Shown here: positions 8,615 to 16,538 of the stretch, one piece after another
Position numbering within the stretch: the stretch's first letter is position 1
Layout of the letters: the number at the start of each line of letters is the position of its first letter
Assembly: GCA_934121905.1 (NCBI GenBank)
Contig: CAKOVI010000009.1
Location: forward strand, 1 to 64,000
Direction: 5' to 3'
Origin: an uncultured Clostridia bacterium
Lineage (GTDB): Bacteria; Bacillota; Clostridia; TANB77; CAG-508
Length of the DNA: 64,000 bases
Position numbers and translations under genes: made by a program
The notes under the pieces: model-generated
What the model was told of the DNA's origin: nothing
Databases searched by the model: none
What the model saw: the letters and a program-made list of their open reading frames with translations, nothing else

Positions 8615-10498
8615 TTATTCTTCTAATTGTTTTTTAATTGACCTATATTCTTTTCCACTTCCATCATAAAATCTACTAAATAACTCATAATACTCAAGTC
8701 TTAAAGTTTGAATTCCTACAATTAATCCTTCTAACACTAAAACTACTATATTTCCAAGAACAGCTATTAAGATATTTCCTGCACCTGTAGTCATATTTGC
8801 CAATAAATACACTGCCATACAAAGTCCAGCATGGTTTATTGCAAATGCTGCCAGTCTTAAAAATGAAATTGTATTACTCAAAAATGAAAGTAACATTTCT
8901 ATTATCTCAAATATTTTTTCAACAATTGGCGTACTCGCTTTTTCTTTCTTTTTTTCTAAAAAGTTTGTAATTTGGTCATTAAACATAATAATTAAAACCA
9001 ATATAATCGCAATTATAATTATTATATTAGTTGATACAAGCATTTTTCCGACTAAAAAGTAATAAGCTACACATATTAATACAAATGCATATAATAAAAT
9101 TCCCGCAACACCATTCTTATCTAAAAATATCTTTTTTAAATCTTTGTTTTTTATTCCATTTACAATATTTAAAAACATTGCCATAAGTATAAATACTGTT
9201 CCAACAGCAATTCCGTATACGAGCATTGTATTTATATTATTCATTGGACTTATTAAAACTGGCTTTATTATGTCTTCTTTACCAAATACACTTCCATACA
9301 ATACTCCAAATATTACAGATGATAATCCTCCTGCAAATAAAATTGCCCCATAAGTTTGTTTTTTCTTTATTAGTAAAATGATTCCTAATATTAAAAACAC
9401 TAATCCATGTCCTACATCTCCAAACATGAATCCGAACATTATAAATGTAGAAATTGCAACAAACCATGTTGGGTCAAGCTCGTCCATTTTAGGCATTCCA
9501 TACATTTTTACTAGTTCTTCAAATGGTTTTATTATTTTGTTATTTTTAAGCTTGGTTGGTGGATTTTCCCCATCTCTGACAACATAATCTATATCTGGCA
9601 ATCCATCAAGTCTTTTTTTCATTGATTTTAAATTAATCTCTGGAACCCATGCAACAACATAAAAACTTCCATTTTGGTCATGAACTATATATTTTTTTAT
9701 TGTATTAATTTTATCATATGTTTGAAGCTCTCTATAAAGTCTTAGTATTGTCGTCATTGCTTCTTTTTTTAGTTCTTCTTGTTTTTGTTTAGCAAGTTTT
9801 GTATCATTTTCTCTTTGTTTTATTTGTTCTTTTAAGTCTCTTAAATATTCTTTTGGTGTTTTTATTAAATCATCTGGTAATAGCTCTCTTTCAAATTTTT
9901 GAATATTGAATATTCCATCAACTTCACTTACAAATTCTGTTGTCGTAAAATATAATATCCAAGACAAATCACCTTCATCTTTTACTTCAAATAAAATAAT
10001 ATTTAAATTGTTTAGTTCTTTTTTTATTTCTTCTAAATTTCTTTTCGGAATACATCCATATCTAAATTTTATATATTGTAAATTATAAAGTTTTTGCATA
10101 TCTATATCAATGTTTTCAATTCTTGATGCATCCTGTATTTTAATTAAAGCATCATCATTTAATTTTTCATTTGTTTCAATTATTTTTTTACAAGATTCGT
10201 AATTCAAATCCATCTCTTCTATTTTTTCAGATATATCTGCAACTTTATTTTCTAGTCTTACCATATCTGTATCTTTTGTATATTGAATATTTAATTTGTT
10301 TAATAGGGTTTCACATCTTTTAAGAGTTTCTTTTATCTTATAATCATATTCAAAATATTCTAGTTTCCAACCTTTGTTATATATCTTTTTTGCATCTTCT
10401 ATTTGTACATCACTATTAAATAAAACATTTGCCAAAAATCTATCTAAATCTCTGCTGTTTCCTTTAATTCCTAAAAGCTTCATTTTTTCTATTGACAT
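8615..10498 (-). CDS. ntpI: V-type ATPase membrane subunit I (a-type)
   Basis: Stator subunit that carries the ion half-channels. The N-terminal ~310 residues are soluble and coiled-coil rich. The C-terminal half has multiple membrane helices from about residue 345. The segment FGDVGHG, just after the first helix, is a family signature, and conserved polar stretches near the end (FLRLAAFAINHAG, ETLRLEYYELFS-like) match a-subunits. The 627 residues are typical. The start follows AAGGAGG, 12 bases after ntpC. Confidence 0.95.
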   Translation of the reverse strand: MSIEKMKLLGIKGNSRDLDRFLANVLFNSDVQIEDAKKIYNKGWKLEYFEYDYKIKETLKRCETLLNKLNIQYTKDTDMVRLENKVADISEKIEEMDLNYESCKKIIETNEKLNDDALIKIQDASRIENIDIDMQKLYNLQYIKFRYGCIPKRNLEEIKKELNNLNIILFEVKDEGDLSWILYFTTTEFVSEVDGIFNIQKFERELLPDDLIKTPKEYLRDLKEQIKQRENDTKLAKQKQEELKKEAMTTILRLYRELQTYDKINTIKKYIVHDQNGSFYVVAWVPEINLKSMKKRLDGLPDIDYVVRDGENPPTKLKNNKIIKPFEELVKMYGMPKMDELDPTWFVAISTFIMFGFMFGDVGHGLVFLILGIILLIKKKQTYGAILFAGGLSSVIFGVLYGSVFGKEDIIKPVLISPMNNINTMLVYGIAVGTVFILMAMFLNIVNGIKNKDLKKIFLDKNGVAGILLYAFVLICVAYYFLVGKMLVSTNIIIIIAIILVLIIMFNDQITNFLEKKKEKASTPIVEKIFEIIEMLLSFLSNTISFLRLAAFAINHAGLCMAVYLLANMTTGAGNILIAVLGNIVVLVLEGLIVGIQTLRLEYYELFSRFYDGSGKEYRSIKKQLEE

Positions 10499-10510
10499 TT
10501 GTCTTCCTCC

Positions 10511-11515
10511 TTATTGAACTAATCTTCTTAGGATTTCTTTTTTCTCCATATTGTATCTTATACCTTCTATTGTATTTATTATATCATTATTTTCATATTC
10601 TACCATGTTAATATAACCCCAAATATAAGCCATTGACATTGTATCATTTCTAAAAATCTTTTTGTTTATATTATAAAGGTATCTGTCTATATTTTCTTCT
10701 AAATCTTCCTCGTCTGTAAATACTGATTTATAAACAGTTTCTTGCATTACTTCTTTTAATTCTTCAAATGAATTTATGCATGTTAATTTATTTAAAATTT
10801 TGGGATTTAATTTGTAATATCTTTTTATAAGTATGTTTTCTAATTTTTGAACTTCGAAATTATAATATTTTTTTATTCTAAAAATCCATAAGACATTTAA
10901 TAAATCTATTTCTGAACCAATTATTTTCTTTAAATTTGCTTCTTTTTTTATTGTATCATATAGTGTTTCAAAATATAATTTATCCATTTCGTTTTCTACT
11001 TCAAAAACATTTATGTCCTCTTGTTTTTGATATTTCTTTAGAATTTTATTGTATTTCATCCTTTTTATAGCTTCGAAAAATTCATAAAAGTTTTCCACTG
11101 TTTCAATTCCTTTTATGTCCTCAAATACATTTTGTGTCCAATTTTTTACATTTTGAACAATTATGTCATTTGTTTTATCATCTGAAAATAGTTTTCTAAA
11201 CATACTTTTTACACATTTTATTTCGTATTTTGATAGAAACATTTTAAAAGTCTCTAAATCTTTGTGGTCTAACAATTTTTCTATTTTTAAAATATTGTTT
11301 ATTTGGTCTTTTTCTAGCAAACTTTCAATTTCTAATCTATCTATATTTTCATCCGAATTTTTAAATATTTCGCTTTTAGTCTTTAACAACAATACTGCAT
11401 TTTTTAGACTATTTTGCTTTACTAAATCCTCTAAGTCTGTTTTCGTAATCCTTTTAGAATACATGCCTTTCAGCTTTGCATTAATATTAGGGTATTTTAC
11501 TCCTAAAATTTCCAT
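10511..11515 (-). CDS. ntpC: V-type ATPase subunit C (d-type)
   Basis: Links the rotor shaft to the c-ring. The 334 residues are mainly helical, as in the family, with the usual opening (GVKYPNINAKLKGM) and an Arg/Tyr-rich middle. The start follows AAAGGAGAGG. It precedes ntpI here, whereas the Enterococcus arrangement has I-K-E-C, so the gene has moved within the operon. Confidence rests on context and fold pattern more than on motifs. Confidence 0.87.
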   Translation of the reverse strand: MEILGVKYPNINAKLKGMYSKRITKTDLEDLVKQNSLKNAVLLLKTKSEIFKNSDENIDRLEIESLLEKDQINNILKIEKLLDHKDLETFKMFLSKYEIKCVKSMFRKLFSDDKTNDIIVQNVKNWTQNVFEDIKGIETVENFYEFFEAIKRMKYNKILKKYQKQEDINVFEVENEMDKLYFETLYDTIKKEANLKKIIGSEIDLLNVLWIFRIKKYYNFEVQKLENILIKRYYKLNPKILNKLTCINSFEELKEVMQETVYKSVFTDEEDLEENIDRYLYNINKKIFRNDTMSMAYIWGYINMVEYENNDIINTIEGIRYNMEKKEILRRLVQ

Positions 11516-11525
11516 TGCCTCTCCT

Positions 11526-11831
11526 TTAAATAATTCCTTCTAATAATTCTTTTAAAATCTTTGGCTTTTCTTGTTCATATTTTTCATGTAATTTATTTAT
11601 TTCTTTTTCTTTTTCTTCGTCTAGCTGTTTTTTCTTTTGTTCAAACATTTCATTATATTTTTCTTGTATATTTTTTCTTTTGTACAAATATCTGCTATCT
11701 ATAAGCTCTTTTTTCTTTTCTATTTCTTCACTTATATAATTTTCGATATTTTCTTCTTTTTCTTTTATTGAAGTTATTTTACTTTTTGCTGCATTATCTA
11801 AATCAATTATTTTATTTATTATTAAGTCCAA
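11526..11831 (-). CDS. ntpF: V-type ATPase stalk subunit (NtpF, G/H type)
   Basis: A small 101-residue protein predicted to be almost all coiled coil and rich in Glu and Lys. It is the partner of subunit E in the peripheral stalk and the first gene of the operon, as in other ntp operons. The start codon read here is TTG at 11831, because the only nearby ATG upstream runs into a stop after two codons. The ribosome binding site is weak. It lies 10 bases upstream of ntpC. Confidence 0.8.
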   Translation of the reverse strand: MDLIINKIIDLDNAAKSKITSIKEKEENIENYISEEIEKKKELIDSRYLYKRKNIQEKYNEMFEQKKKQLDEEKEKEINKLHEKYEQEKPKILKELLEGII

Positions 11832-11857
11832 TCTAAATCATCTCTTTTCTTTTTTAT

Positions 11858-11885
11858 ATTATATATTTTTCAAAAAAAATTTCAA
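11858..11885 (-). promoter_or_regulatory. Promoter of the ntp operon
   Basis: Minus-strand TTGAAA (11880-11885) and a perfect TATAAT (11858-11863) with a 16-bp spacer, directly upstream of ntpF. Confidence 0.65.
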
Positions 11886-11900
11886 TAGTTTTTTGTTAAT

Positions 11901-13025
11901 TTATTCATAATCTCTCTCACTTATTGTAGGATATTTGAATTTTTTTCCTCCATCTGAAAATTGATATGATAATACATGGTCTTTTTCAAAGCTTGCACTT
12001 CCCTTTAAAAAATATTTATATTTGTATACATTTACTTTATAGCCATTTCCTACTATAATTGGATCATCCCAAGTTGGATCCATTAAATACCAATTTCCAT
12101 CTAATTTTATACAATTCCATGCATGTGTTTCTGTTTTACCTGCACTATTTGTAGCTGTTCCTTGCATTATTTCGCATTCTATATTTATACTATTTGCTAA
12201 ATATTTCAAACTTTTTGCATATCCCTCACATACGCATGTCTTTCCTACAAACGCACCATATAAACTATATGTTCCTAAAGCTTCATATGTGGAATCGTAT
12301 TCTACATTATCTATTATATAATCATGTATTGTCATTATTTTTTTATAATCATTTCCACTTAAATTTCTTATTATATTATTTTTGGTTTCTTCGATTTGAC
12401 CAATTGCTCTGTCTATTTGTTCTGTTGATGTAAAACCATCTGCAAAATATGTTTCTCCTTCTTTTGCTGATATATATACATTATAGGATTTTCTTAGTAA
12501 TTTTGTAATTGTTTCTATATTTATATACATTTTATTTACATCTAAATAAAATAAATCTACATTATCATGTAAAAATGCTTCTATTGCTGTTTGGTAGTCT
12601 TGCCATAGTTGTTTGTCTCCATTTTCTTGAGATAGTGTATCATAAAATTCATTTCCAAATTCTATTTTATAGTTTCCTTGCTTTAAATAGTCTTTACTTT
12701 CAAGTAATTTGTCATATATTATTTCTTGATTTTTGGATAATTGTTTATAAAAAAATTTACCAATTTCATCATCATTATCAATAACTTTATTTTCTACTTC
12801 GTTTGTGTTTTCTATTGATTCACTAATATTTAGGGTTGATGTTTCAACACTTTTGTTTTGTTTTTCGCTTGGCTCTTCTGTCCAGATGTTTCCTATTTTA
12901 TAGGTTATATCTTCTCTAGTATCACCTGTTACGTCTTTATACATAGCTATTCCAAGGATTACAATACCTGCAATTAGTGCCATAGATATTAGTGTTAATA
13001 TTATTGTCATTATTTTGTTTTTCAT
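11901..13025 (-). CDS. Membrane-anchored transglutaminase-like protein
   Basis: An N-terminal membrane helix (about residues 4-28) is followed by an extracellular region. The last 150 residues form a transglutaminase/protease-like fold with the triad Cys266 (CVCEGYA), His301 (ETHAWN) and Asp316 (LMDPTWDDP). Such bacterial proteins act at the cell envelope, often as peptidases or in cross-linking; the substrate cannot be told. I start at the ATG at 13025 with AAAGGA ten bases ahead. A GTG three codons upstream would sit on top of that site. It stands alone between two terminators. Confidence 0.85.
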   Translation of the reverse strand: MKNKIMTIILTLISMALIAGIVILGIAMYKDVTGDTREDITYKIGNIWTEEPSEKQNKSVETSTLNISESIENTNEVENKVIDNDDEIGKFFYKQLSKNQEIIYDKLLESKDYLKQGNYKIEFGNEFYDTLSQENGDKQLWQDYQTAIEAFLHDNVDLFYLDVNKMYINIETITKLLRKSYNVYISAKEGETYFADGFTSTEQIDRAIGQIEETKNNIIRNLSGNDYKKIMTIHDYIIDNVEYDSTYEALGTYSLYGAFVGKTCVCEGYAKSLKYLANSINIECEIMQGTATNSAGKTETHAWNCIKLDGNWYLMDPTWDDPIIVGNGYKVNVYKYKYFLKGSASFEKDHVLSYQFSDGGKKFKYPTISERDYE

Positions 13026-13074
13026 ATGTTTCACGTCCTTTATTTTCTTTCTCTTTTATGATAACAAAAAAAAA

Positions 13075-13113
13075 TAAAAATAGCAATATAATTTTAATAT
13101 TATTGCTATTTTT
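13075..13113. terminator. Terminator of the LAxTG protein gene
   Basis: Arms AAAAATAGCAATA and TATTGCTATTTTT, with T-runs on the minus-strand 3' side and also on the plus side. It lies 16 bases beyond the stop of the 13129-13566 gene. Confidence 0.75.
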
Positions 13114-13128
13114 ATTTTTTTCTCTTAA

Positions 13129-13566
13129 TTATATTTTCTTATAATCATTAACTTTTTTGTATGAATATATTGCAGATACACCACATACAACAACTACTAA
13201 TGCAATTATACTTCCTGTATTTGATAAACCTGTTTTTGCTAATGTGTTTGTTGTGTTTTTATTTGAGTTTGTATTTGCACTTGTATTTCTTATTGTATTG
13301 TTTGTGTTGCTATTATTTGAATTTGTGTTTGTATTTGACGATAATGAAGTATTTGTATTATTTGCCGTATTATTTGTACTTGTATTACTATTTGTATTAG
13401 TGTTAGTATTTGTTGTCGAATTATCTGTTGTTGAGTTCGATGTATTATTTGTTGCGGTTACTGCTTTAAATAAATCATCATCATCTGCTGCAAATACTGA
13501 ATTTGCAAAAACCATTATTAAACAAACACTTAATATTAATACTGCTACTTTTTTCATATTTTTCAT
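13129..13566 (-). CDS. Secreted Asn/Thr-rich protein with LAxTG-type sorting signal
   Basis: A signal peptide (residues 1-26) is followed by about 75 residues of Asn/Thr/Ser low complexity (40-108). The motif LAKTG is at 109-113, then a hydrophobic helix (118-134) and a Lys-rich tail. This is the layout of a sortase substrate, with Ala replacing the Pro of LPxTG; class E sortases accept LAxTG. No sortase gene lies in the window. It is probably a wall-linked spacer or surface coat protein, and no folded domain is visible. The start follows GAGGAGA. Confidence 0.8.
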   Translation of the reverse strand: MKNMKKVAVLILSVCLIMVFANSVFAADDDDLFKAVTATNNTSNSTTDNSTTNTNTNTNSNTSTNNTANNTNTSLSSNTNTNSNNSNTNNTIRNTSANTNSNKNTTNTLAKTGLSNTGSIIALVVVVCGVSAIYSYKKVNDYKKI

Positions 13567-13636
13567 TTTTTTAATCTCTCCTCACTAATTTAAAAATTTT
13601 TAAATATTATGTATTATCATTAGTCAACTCTTTTCT

Positions 13637-13665
13637 ATTTTACACCATTTTTATGCTTATGTCAA
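13637..13665 (-). promoter_or_regulatory. Promoter of the LAxTG protein gene
   Basis: Minus-strand TTGACA (13660-13665), 17-bp spacer, TAAAAT (13637-13642). The predicted leader is about 65 nt. Confidence 0.7.
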
Positions 13666-13704
13666 TTTTTTTCGACCATTTTTTTTATTTTTTTTGTTTT
13701 TTTA

Positions 13705-14796
13705 TTATACATTGAATTTGAACAATACTATGTCTCCTTCTTGCATAATATATTCTTTTCCTTCTTGCCTAACTAAACCTTTTTCTCTTGCTTGTACCAT
13801 CGAACCTTCTTTTATTAAATCATTATATGATATTACTTCTGCTTTTATGAATCCTCTTTCTATATCTGAATGTATTTTTCCAGCTGCCTGTGGAGCTTTT
13901 GTTCCTTTTTTTATTGTCCATGCTCTTACTTCTGGCTCTCCTGCTGTTAAAAATGACATTAATCCTAATAAATCATAACTTTTTTTTATTAGTCTATCTA
14001 GTCCTGATTCTTCTAAACCTAATGCTTCTAGCATTTCTTTTTTGTCACTATCTTCAAGTGTTGATAATTCTTCTTCTATTTTTACACATAATGGAATTAC
14101 TTCTGCTTTTTCTTTTTGTGCATATTCTTTTACTTTTTTTACGTTGTCATCTTTTTCGGCATCTGATAATTGTTCTTCAGATACATTTGCTATATATATT
14201 ATAGGTTTTGTTGTCAATAGAAACATTTCTTTTAATAATGCTTTTTCATCATCATTATATTCTAGTTGTCTTGCTGGATTTCCATTTTCTAAACCTGTTT
14301 TTATTTTTTCTAGTAAGTCTATTTCTGCTTGATATTTTTTATCTGCTTTTAACATTTTTTTTGCTTTTTCTAGTCTTTTATCTACTGTTTCTATATCTGC
14401 AAATATTAATTCTAAGTTTATTGTTTCTATGTCTCTTATTGGGTCCACACTTCCATCTACGTGTACTACATTTGAGTCTTCAAAACATCTTACTACTTCA
14501 CATATTGCATCTGTTTCTCTTATATGTGATAAGAATTTATTTCCAAGTCCTTCTCCTTTACTCGCTCCTTTTACTAGTCCTGCAATGTCTACAAATTCTA
14601 CTACTGCTGGTGTTATTTTTTTTGTGTTATACATTTGAGCTAGTTTTGGTAATCTTTCATCTGGTACTGCTACTATTCCAACATTTGGCTCTATTGTGCA
14701 AAATGGATAATTTGCGGATTCTGCACCTGCTTTTGTTATACTATTAAATAATGTACTTTTTCCTACATTTGGAAGTCCTACTATTCCTATTTTCAT
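13705..14796 (-). CDS. ychF: Ribosome-associated ATPase YchF (Obg family)
   Basis: A universally conserved P-loop NTPase that binds ribosomes and prefers ATP. The G1 motif GLPNVGKST is at residues 6-14, and the NYPFCTIEPN block follows as in YchF. A coiled-coil insertion occupies the middle, and a TGS domain is at the end (RGFIKAEV to GDIVLFKFNV). Full length at 363 residues. It lies 26 bases downstream of tRNA-Thr and is probably co-transcribed with it from the promoter at 14912-14940. Confidence 0.97.
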   Translation of the reverse strand: MKIGIVGLPNVGKSTLFNSITKAGAESANYPFCTIEPNVGIVAVPDERLPKLAQMYNTKKITPAVVEFVDIAGLVKGASKGEGLGNKFLSHIRETDAICEVVRCFEDSNVVHVDGSVDPIRDIETINLELIFADIETVDKRLEKAKKMLKADKKYQAEIDLLEKIKTGLENGNPARQLEYNDDEKALLKEMFLLTTKPIIYIANVSEEQLSDAEKDDNVKKVKEYAQKEKAEVIPLCVKIEEELSTLEDSDKKEMLEALGLEESGLDRLIKKSYDLLGLMSFLTAGEPEVRAWTIKKGTKAPQAAGKIHSDIERGFIKAEVISYNDLIKEGSMVQAREKGLVRQEGKEYIMQEGDIVLFKFNV

Positions 14797-14822
14797 TGTT
14801 TGTCCCTTTCTTTTTTTATTTT

Positions 14823-14898
14823 TGGAGCTTCCAACGGGAATTGAACCCGTGACCTCAGCCTTACCAAGGCTGCACTCTACCTACTGAGCTATAGAAGC
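14823..14898 (-). tRNA. tRNA-Thr (anticodon GGT)
   Basis: A complete 76-nt cloverleaf. The acceptor GCTTCTA pairs with TGGAAGC, and the CCA end is encoded (14823-14825). The anticodon stem CAGCC/GGCTG encloses the loop TTGGTAA, so the anticodon is GGT and reads ACC/ACT. The T-arm GGGTTCAATTCCC is canonical. Confidence 0.96.
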
Positions 14899-14911
14899 AA
14901 ATATACCTATT

Positions 14912-14940
14912 ATTATATAGCACATATCCTAAAAAATCAA
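14912..14940 (-). promoter_or_regulatory. Promoter of tRNA-Thr and ychF
   Basis: Minus-strand TTGATT (14935-14940) and perfect TATAAT (14912-14917) with a 17-bp spacer, just before the tRNA 5' end. Confidence 0.8.
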
Positions 14941-14965
14941 GAGGTAGTTTGACTTTTTACGTGAA

Positions 14966-14990
14966 AAAGAGATATATAAAATATCTCTTT
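14966..14990 (-). terminator. Terminator of the 112-residue membrane protein gene
   Basis: Stem AAAGAGATAT/ATATCTCTTT with a five-base loop, followed on the minus strand by TTTTT. It begins a few bases after the stop at 14996. Confidence 0.7.
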
Positions 14991-14995
14991 TATTA

Positions 14996-15334
14996 CTATA
15001 TCTCCTTCCAAAACCAATCTAAACTGTTGTCTATACTTTTTATATTATTCTTCTTTGCTTCCAAATCGTCAACCCATAAATATGAAAAGAATGTAACTAA
15101 TATAAATAGGAAATCAATTGCTAGGCACTTATACAAAGTACTTGCCAAATAAGCATACTCTGTTGATAATGTAGATACTTGTACAACATGAATTATTAAT
15201 AATGCTAAAAAAGATATCAATGGTACCACAGCTACTGAACTTCTTTTTATTTCTTGTCCAAGAAATATTAATAATGATGTTGCCAAAACAACTAATAGCA
15301 ATGTTAACGGATTAGTTAAATCAAATATAAACAT
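14996..15334 (-). CDS. Small integral membrane protein of unknown function
   Basis: 112 residues with three hydrophobic stretches (about 8-27, 33-55 and 68-87), an LGQEIKRS basic loop between the first two, and a charged C-terminal tail (DDLEAKKNN...) predicted to be cytoplasmic. I do not recognise the family. It appears to be a single-gene unit between ldh and the tRNA promoter, with its own terminator. Confidence 0.65.
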   Translation of the reverse strand: MFIFDLTNPLTLLLVVLATSLLIFLGQEIKRSSVAVVPLISFLALLIIHVVQVSTLSTEYAYLASTLYKCLAIDFLFILVTFFSYLWVDDLEAKKNNIKSIDNSLDWFWKEI

Positions 15335-15464
15335 GAATCTTCCCCCTATCTTTTGTTTATTAAATAGTAATCTTATTTAAGTTTATAATATCATTATTAT
15401 TAAATTTTTTCAACCTTTTTTTTATTACGTTTATATTACTTTTATGTTTCAAAATAATTACATT

Positions 15465-16406
15465 TTATAACTTAAGACCATCTATAGTTTCTCTAATTAT
15501 TTTACAACTATTATCAAATTTTGCTTGGTCTACTTCATTTAATGGTAACTCTAAAATTTCTCTAACTCCTTTTGATGTTATAATTGCTGGAACTCCCACA
15601 TATATGTCTTTATGTCCATATTCGCCATCTAAATAAGTTGAAACTGTAAGTATTGATTGTTCATCATTTAATATTGCTTTTACAAGTCTTGTTAATGCCA
15701 CACCTATTCCATAATATGTTGCTTTTTTCTTTTCAATTATTTCATATGCAGCATTTTTTACATCTTCTCTAATTTGTTCTAAGTTTTGTAACGATTGATG
15801 TCTTGCTTTTGCAATATCTGTTAATTTTTTACATCCAACATAACAATGTTCCCATGGTACAAATGAAGAATCTCCATGTTCTCCCATTACATATGCATGT
15901 GTATTTTTGGGACTTACTTTTAATCTTTCTCCTAATAAATATCTTAATCTTGCAGTATCAAGCATAGTTCCAGAGCCTATTACTCTTCCTGCTGGAAGTC
16001 CAGATACTTTTTGTACCACATATGTCATTATATCAACAGGATTACTTGCCACTACAAATACTCCTTTAAATCCTGATGCCATAACATTTTCTACAACTGA
16101 CTTCATTATTTTGCTATTTGTATCTACAAGTTCTAGTCTTGTTTGACCTCCTTGTTTTTGTGCTATTCCAGCTGTTATTACTACTATGTTTGCATCTTTG
16201 CATTCATCATATTCACCATATTTTATTTCCATTTTTGATGGTGCATAAGCTATTCCATGTGCTAAATCTAATGCTTCTCCTTGTGCTTTTTCTTTTAGTA
16301 CATCTATTAGTACTAATTCATTTGCTCCTCCTTGATTGAATAGTGAGTATGCAAAACTCATTCCTACAAATCCTGTTCCTACTAGAACTACTTTTCTTTT
16401 TTCCAT
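15465..16406 (-). CDS. ldh: L-lactate dehydrogenase
   Basis: Reduces pyruvate to L-lactate and regenerates NAD+. The Rossmann motif GTGFVG is at residues 10-15. Gln83 and Arg90 occupy the substrate loop; Gln at the discriminating position indicates lactate rather than malate dehydrogenase. Asp150 and Arg153 (LDTARLR) and catalytic His177 (GEHGDS) are present. Full length at 313 residues. It lies downstream of argS behind PAL copy 5 and could be co-transcribed with it. Its presence suggests mixed-acid or lactate fermentation. Confidence 0.96.
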   Translation of the reverse strand: MEKRKVVLVGTGFVGMSFAYSLFNQGGANELVLIDVLKEKAQGEALDLAHGIAYAPSKMEIKYGEYDECKDANIVVITAGIAQKQGGQTRLELVDTNSKIMKSVVENVMASGFKGVFVVASNPVDIMTYVVQKVSGLPAGRVIGSGTMLDTARLRYLLGERLKVSPKNTHAYVMGEHGDSSFVPWEHCYVGCKKLTDIAKARHQSLQNLEQIREDVKNAAYEIIEKKKATYYGIGVALTRLVKAILNDEQSILTVSTYLDGEYGHKDIYVGVPAIITSKGVREILELPLNEVDQAKFDNSCKIIRETIDGLKL

Positions 16407-16426
16407 AATAAAACTTCCTTTCTTTT

Positions 16427-16517
16427 GCCCAAATAGGACCGGGTCTTTTTTGTCCCATTTTTAATATTAAAATAATTTTATTTCAATGGGACAAAAAAGA
16501 CCCGGTCCCATTTGGGC
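16427..16517. repeat. PAL palindrome 5 (type A), argS-ldh gap
   Basis: Arms 16427-16459 and 16485-16517 pair at 32 of 33 positions, with a 25-base A+T loop. It begins about 20 bases after the argS stop codon. Confidence 0.93.
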
Positions 16518-16538
16518 GACATTGACACATTTGAGTAA

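Noticed and set aside
13157..13588. Plus-strand Val/Phe-rich frame opposite the LAxTG protein
   Set aside because: It mirrors the Asn/Thr repeat of the minus-strand gene; a secretion signal and sorting motif exist only on the minus strand.
14208..14747. Long Leu-rich open frame on the plus strand opposite ychF
   Set aside because: It is an antisense shadow of an A+T-rich gene with biased codons; no ribosome binding site, and the ychF frame is clearly real. Many other plus-strand frames opposite genes were dropped for the same reason.
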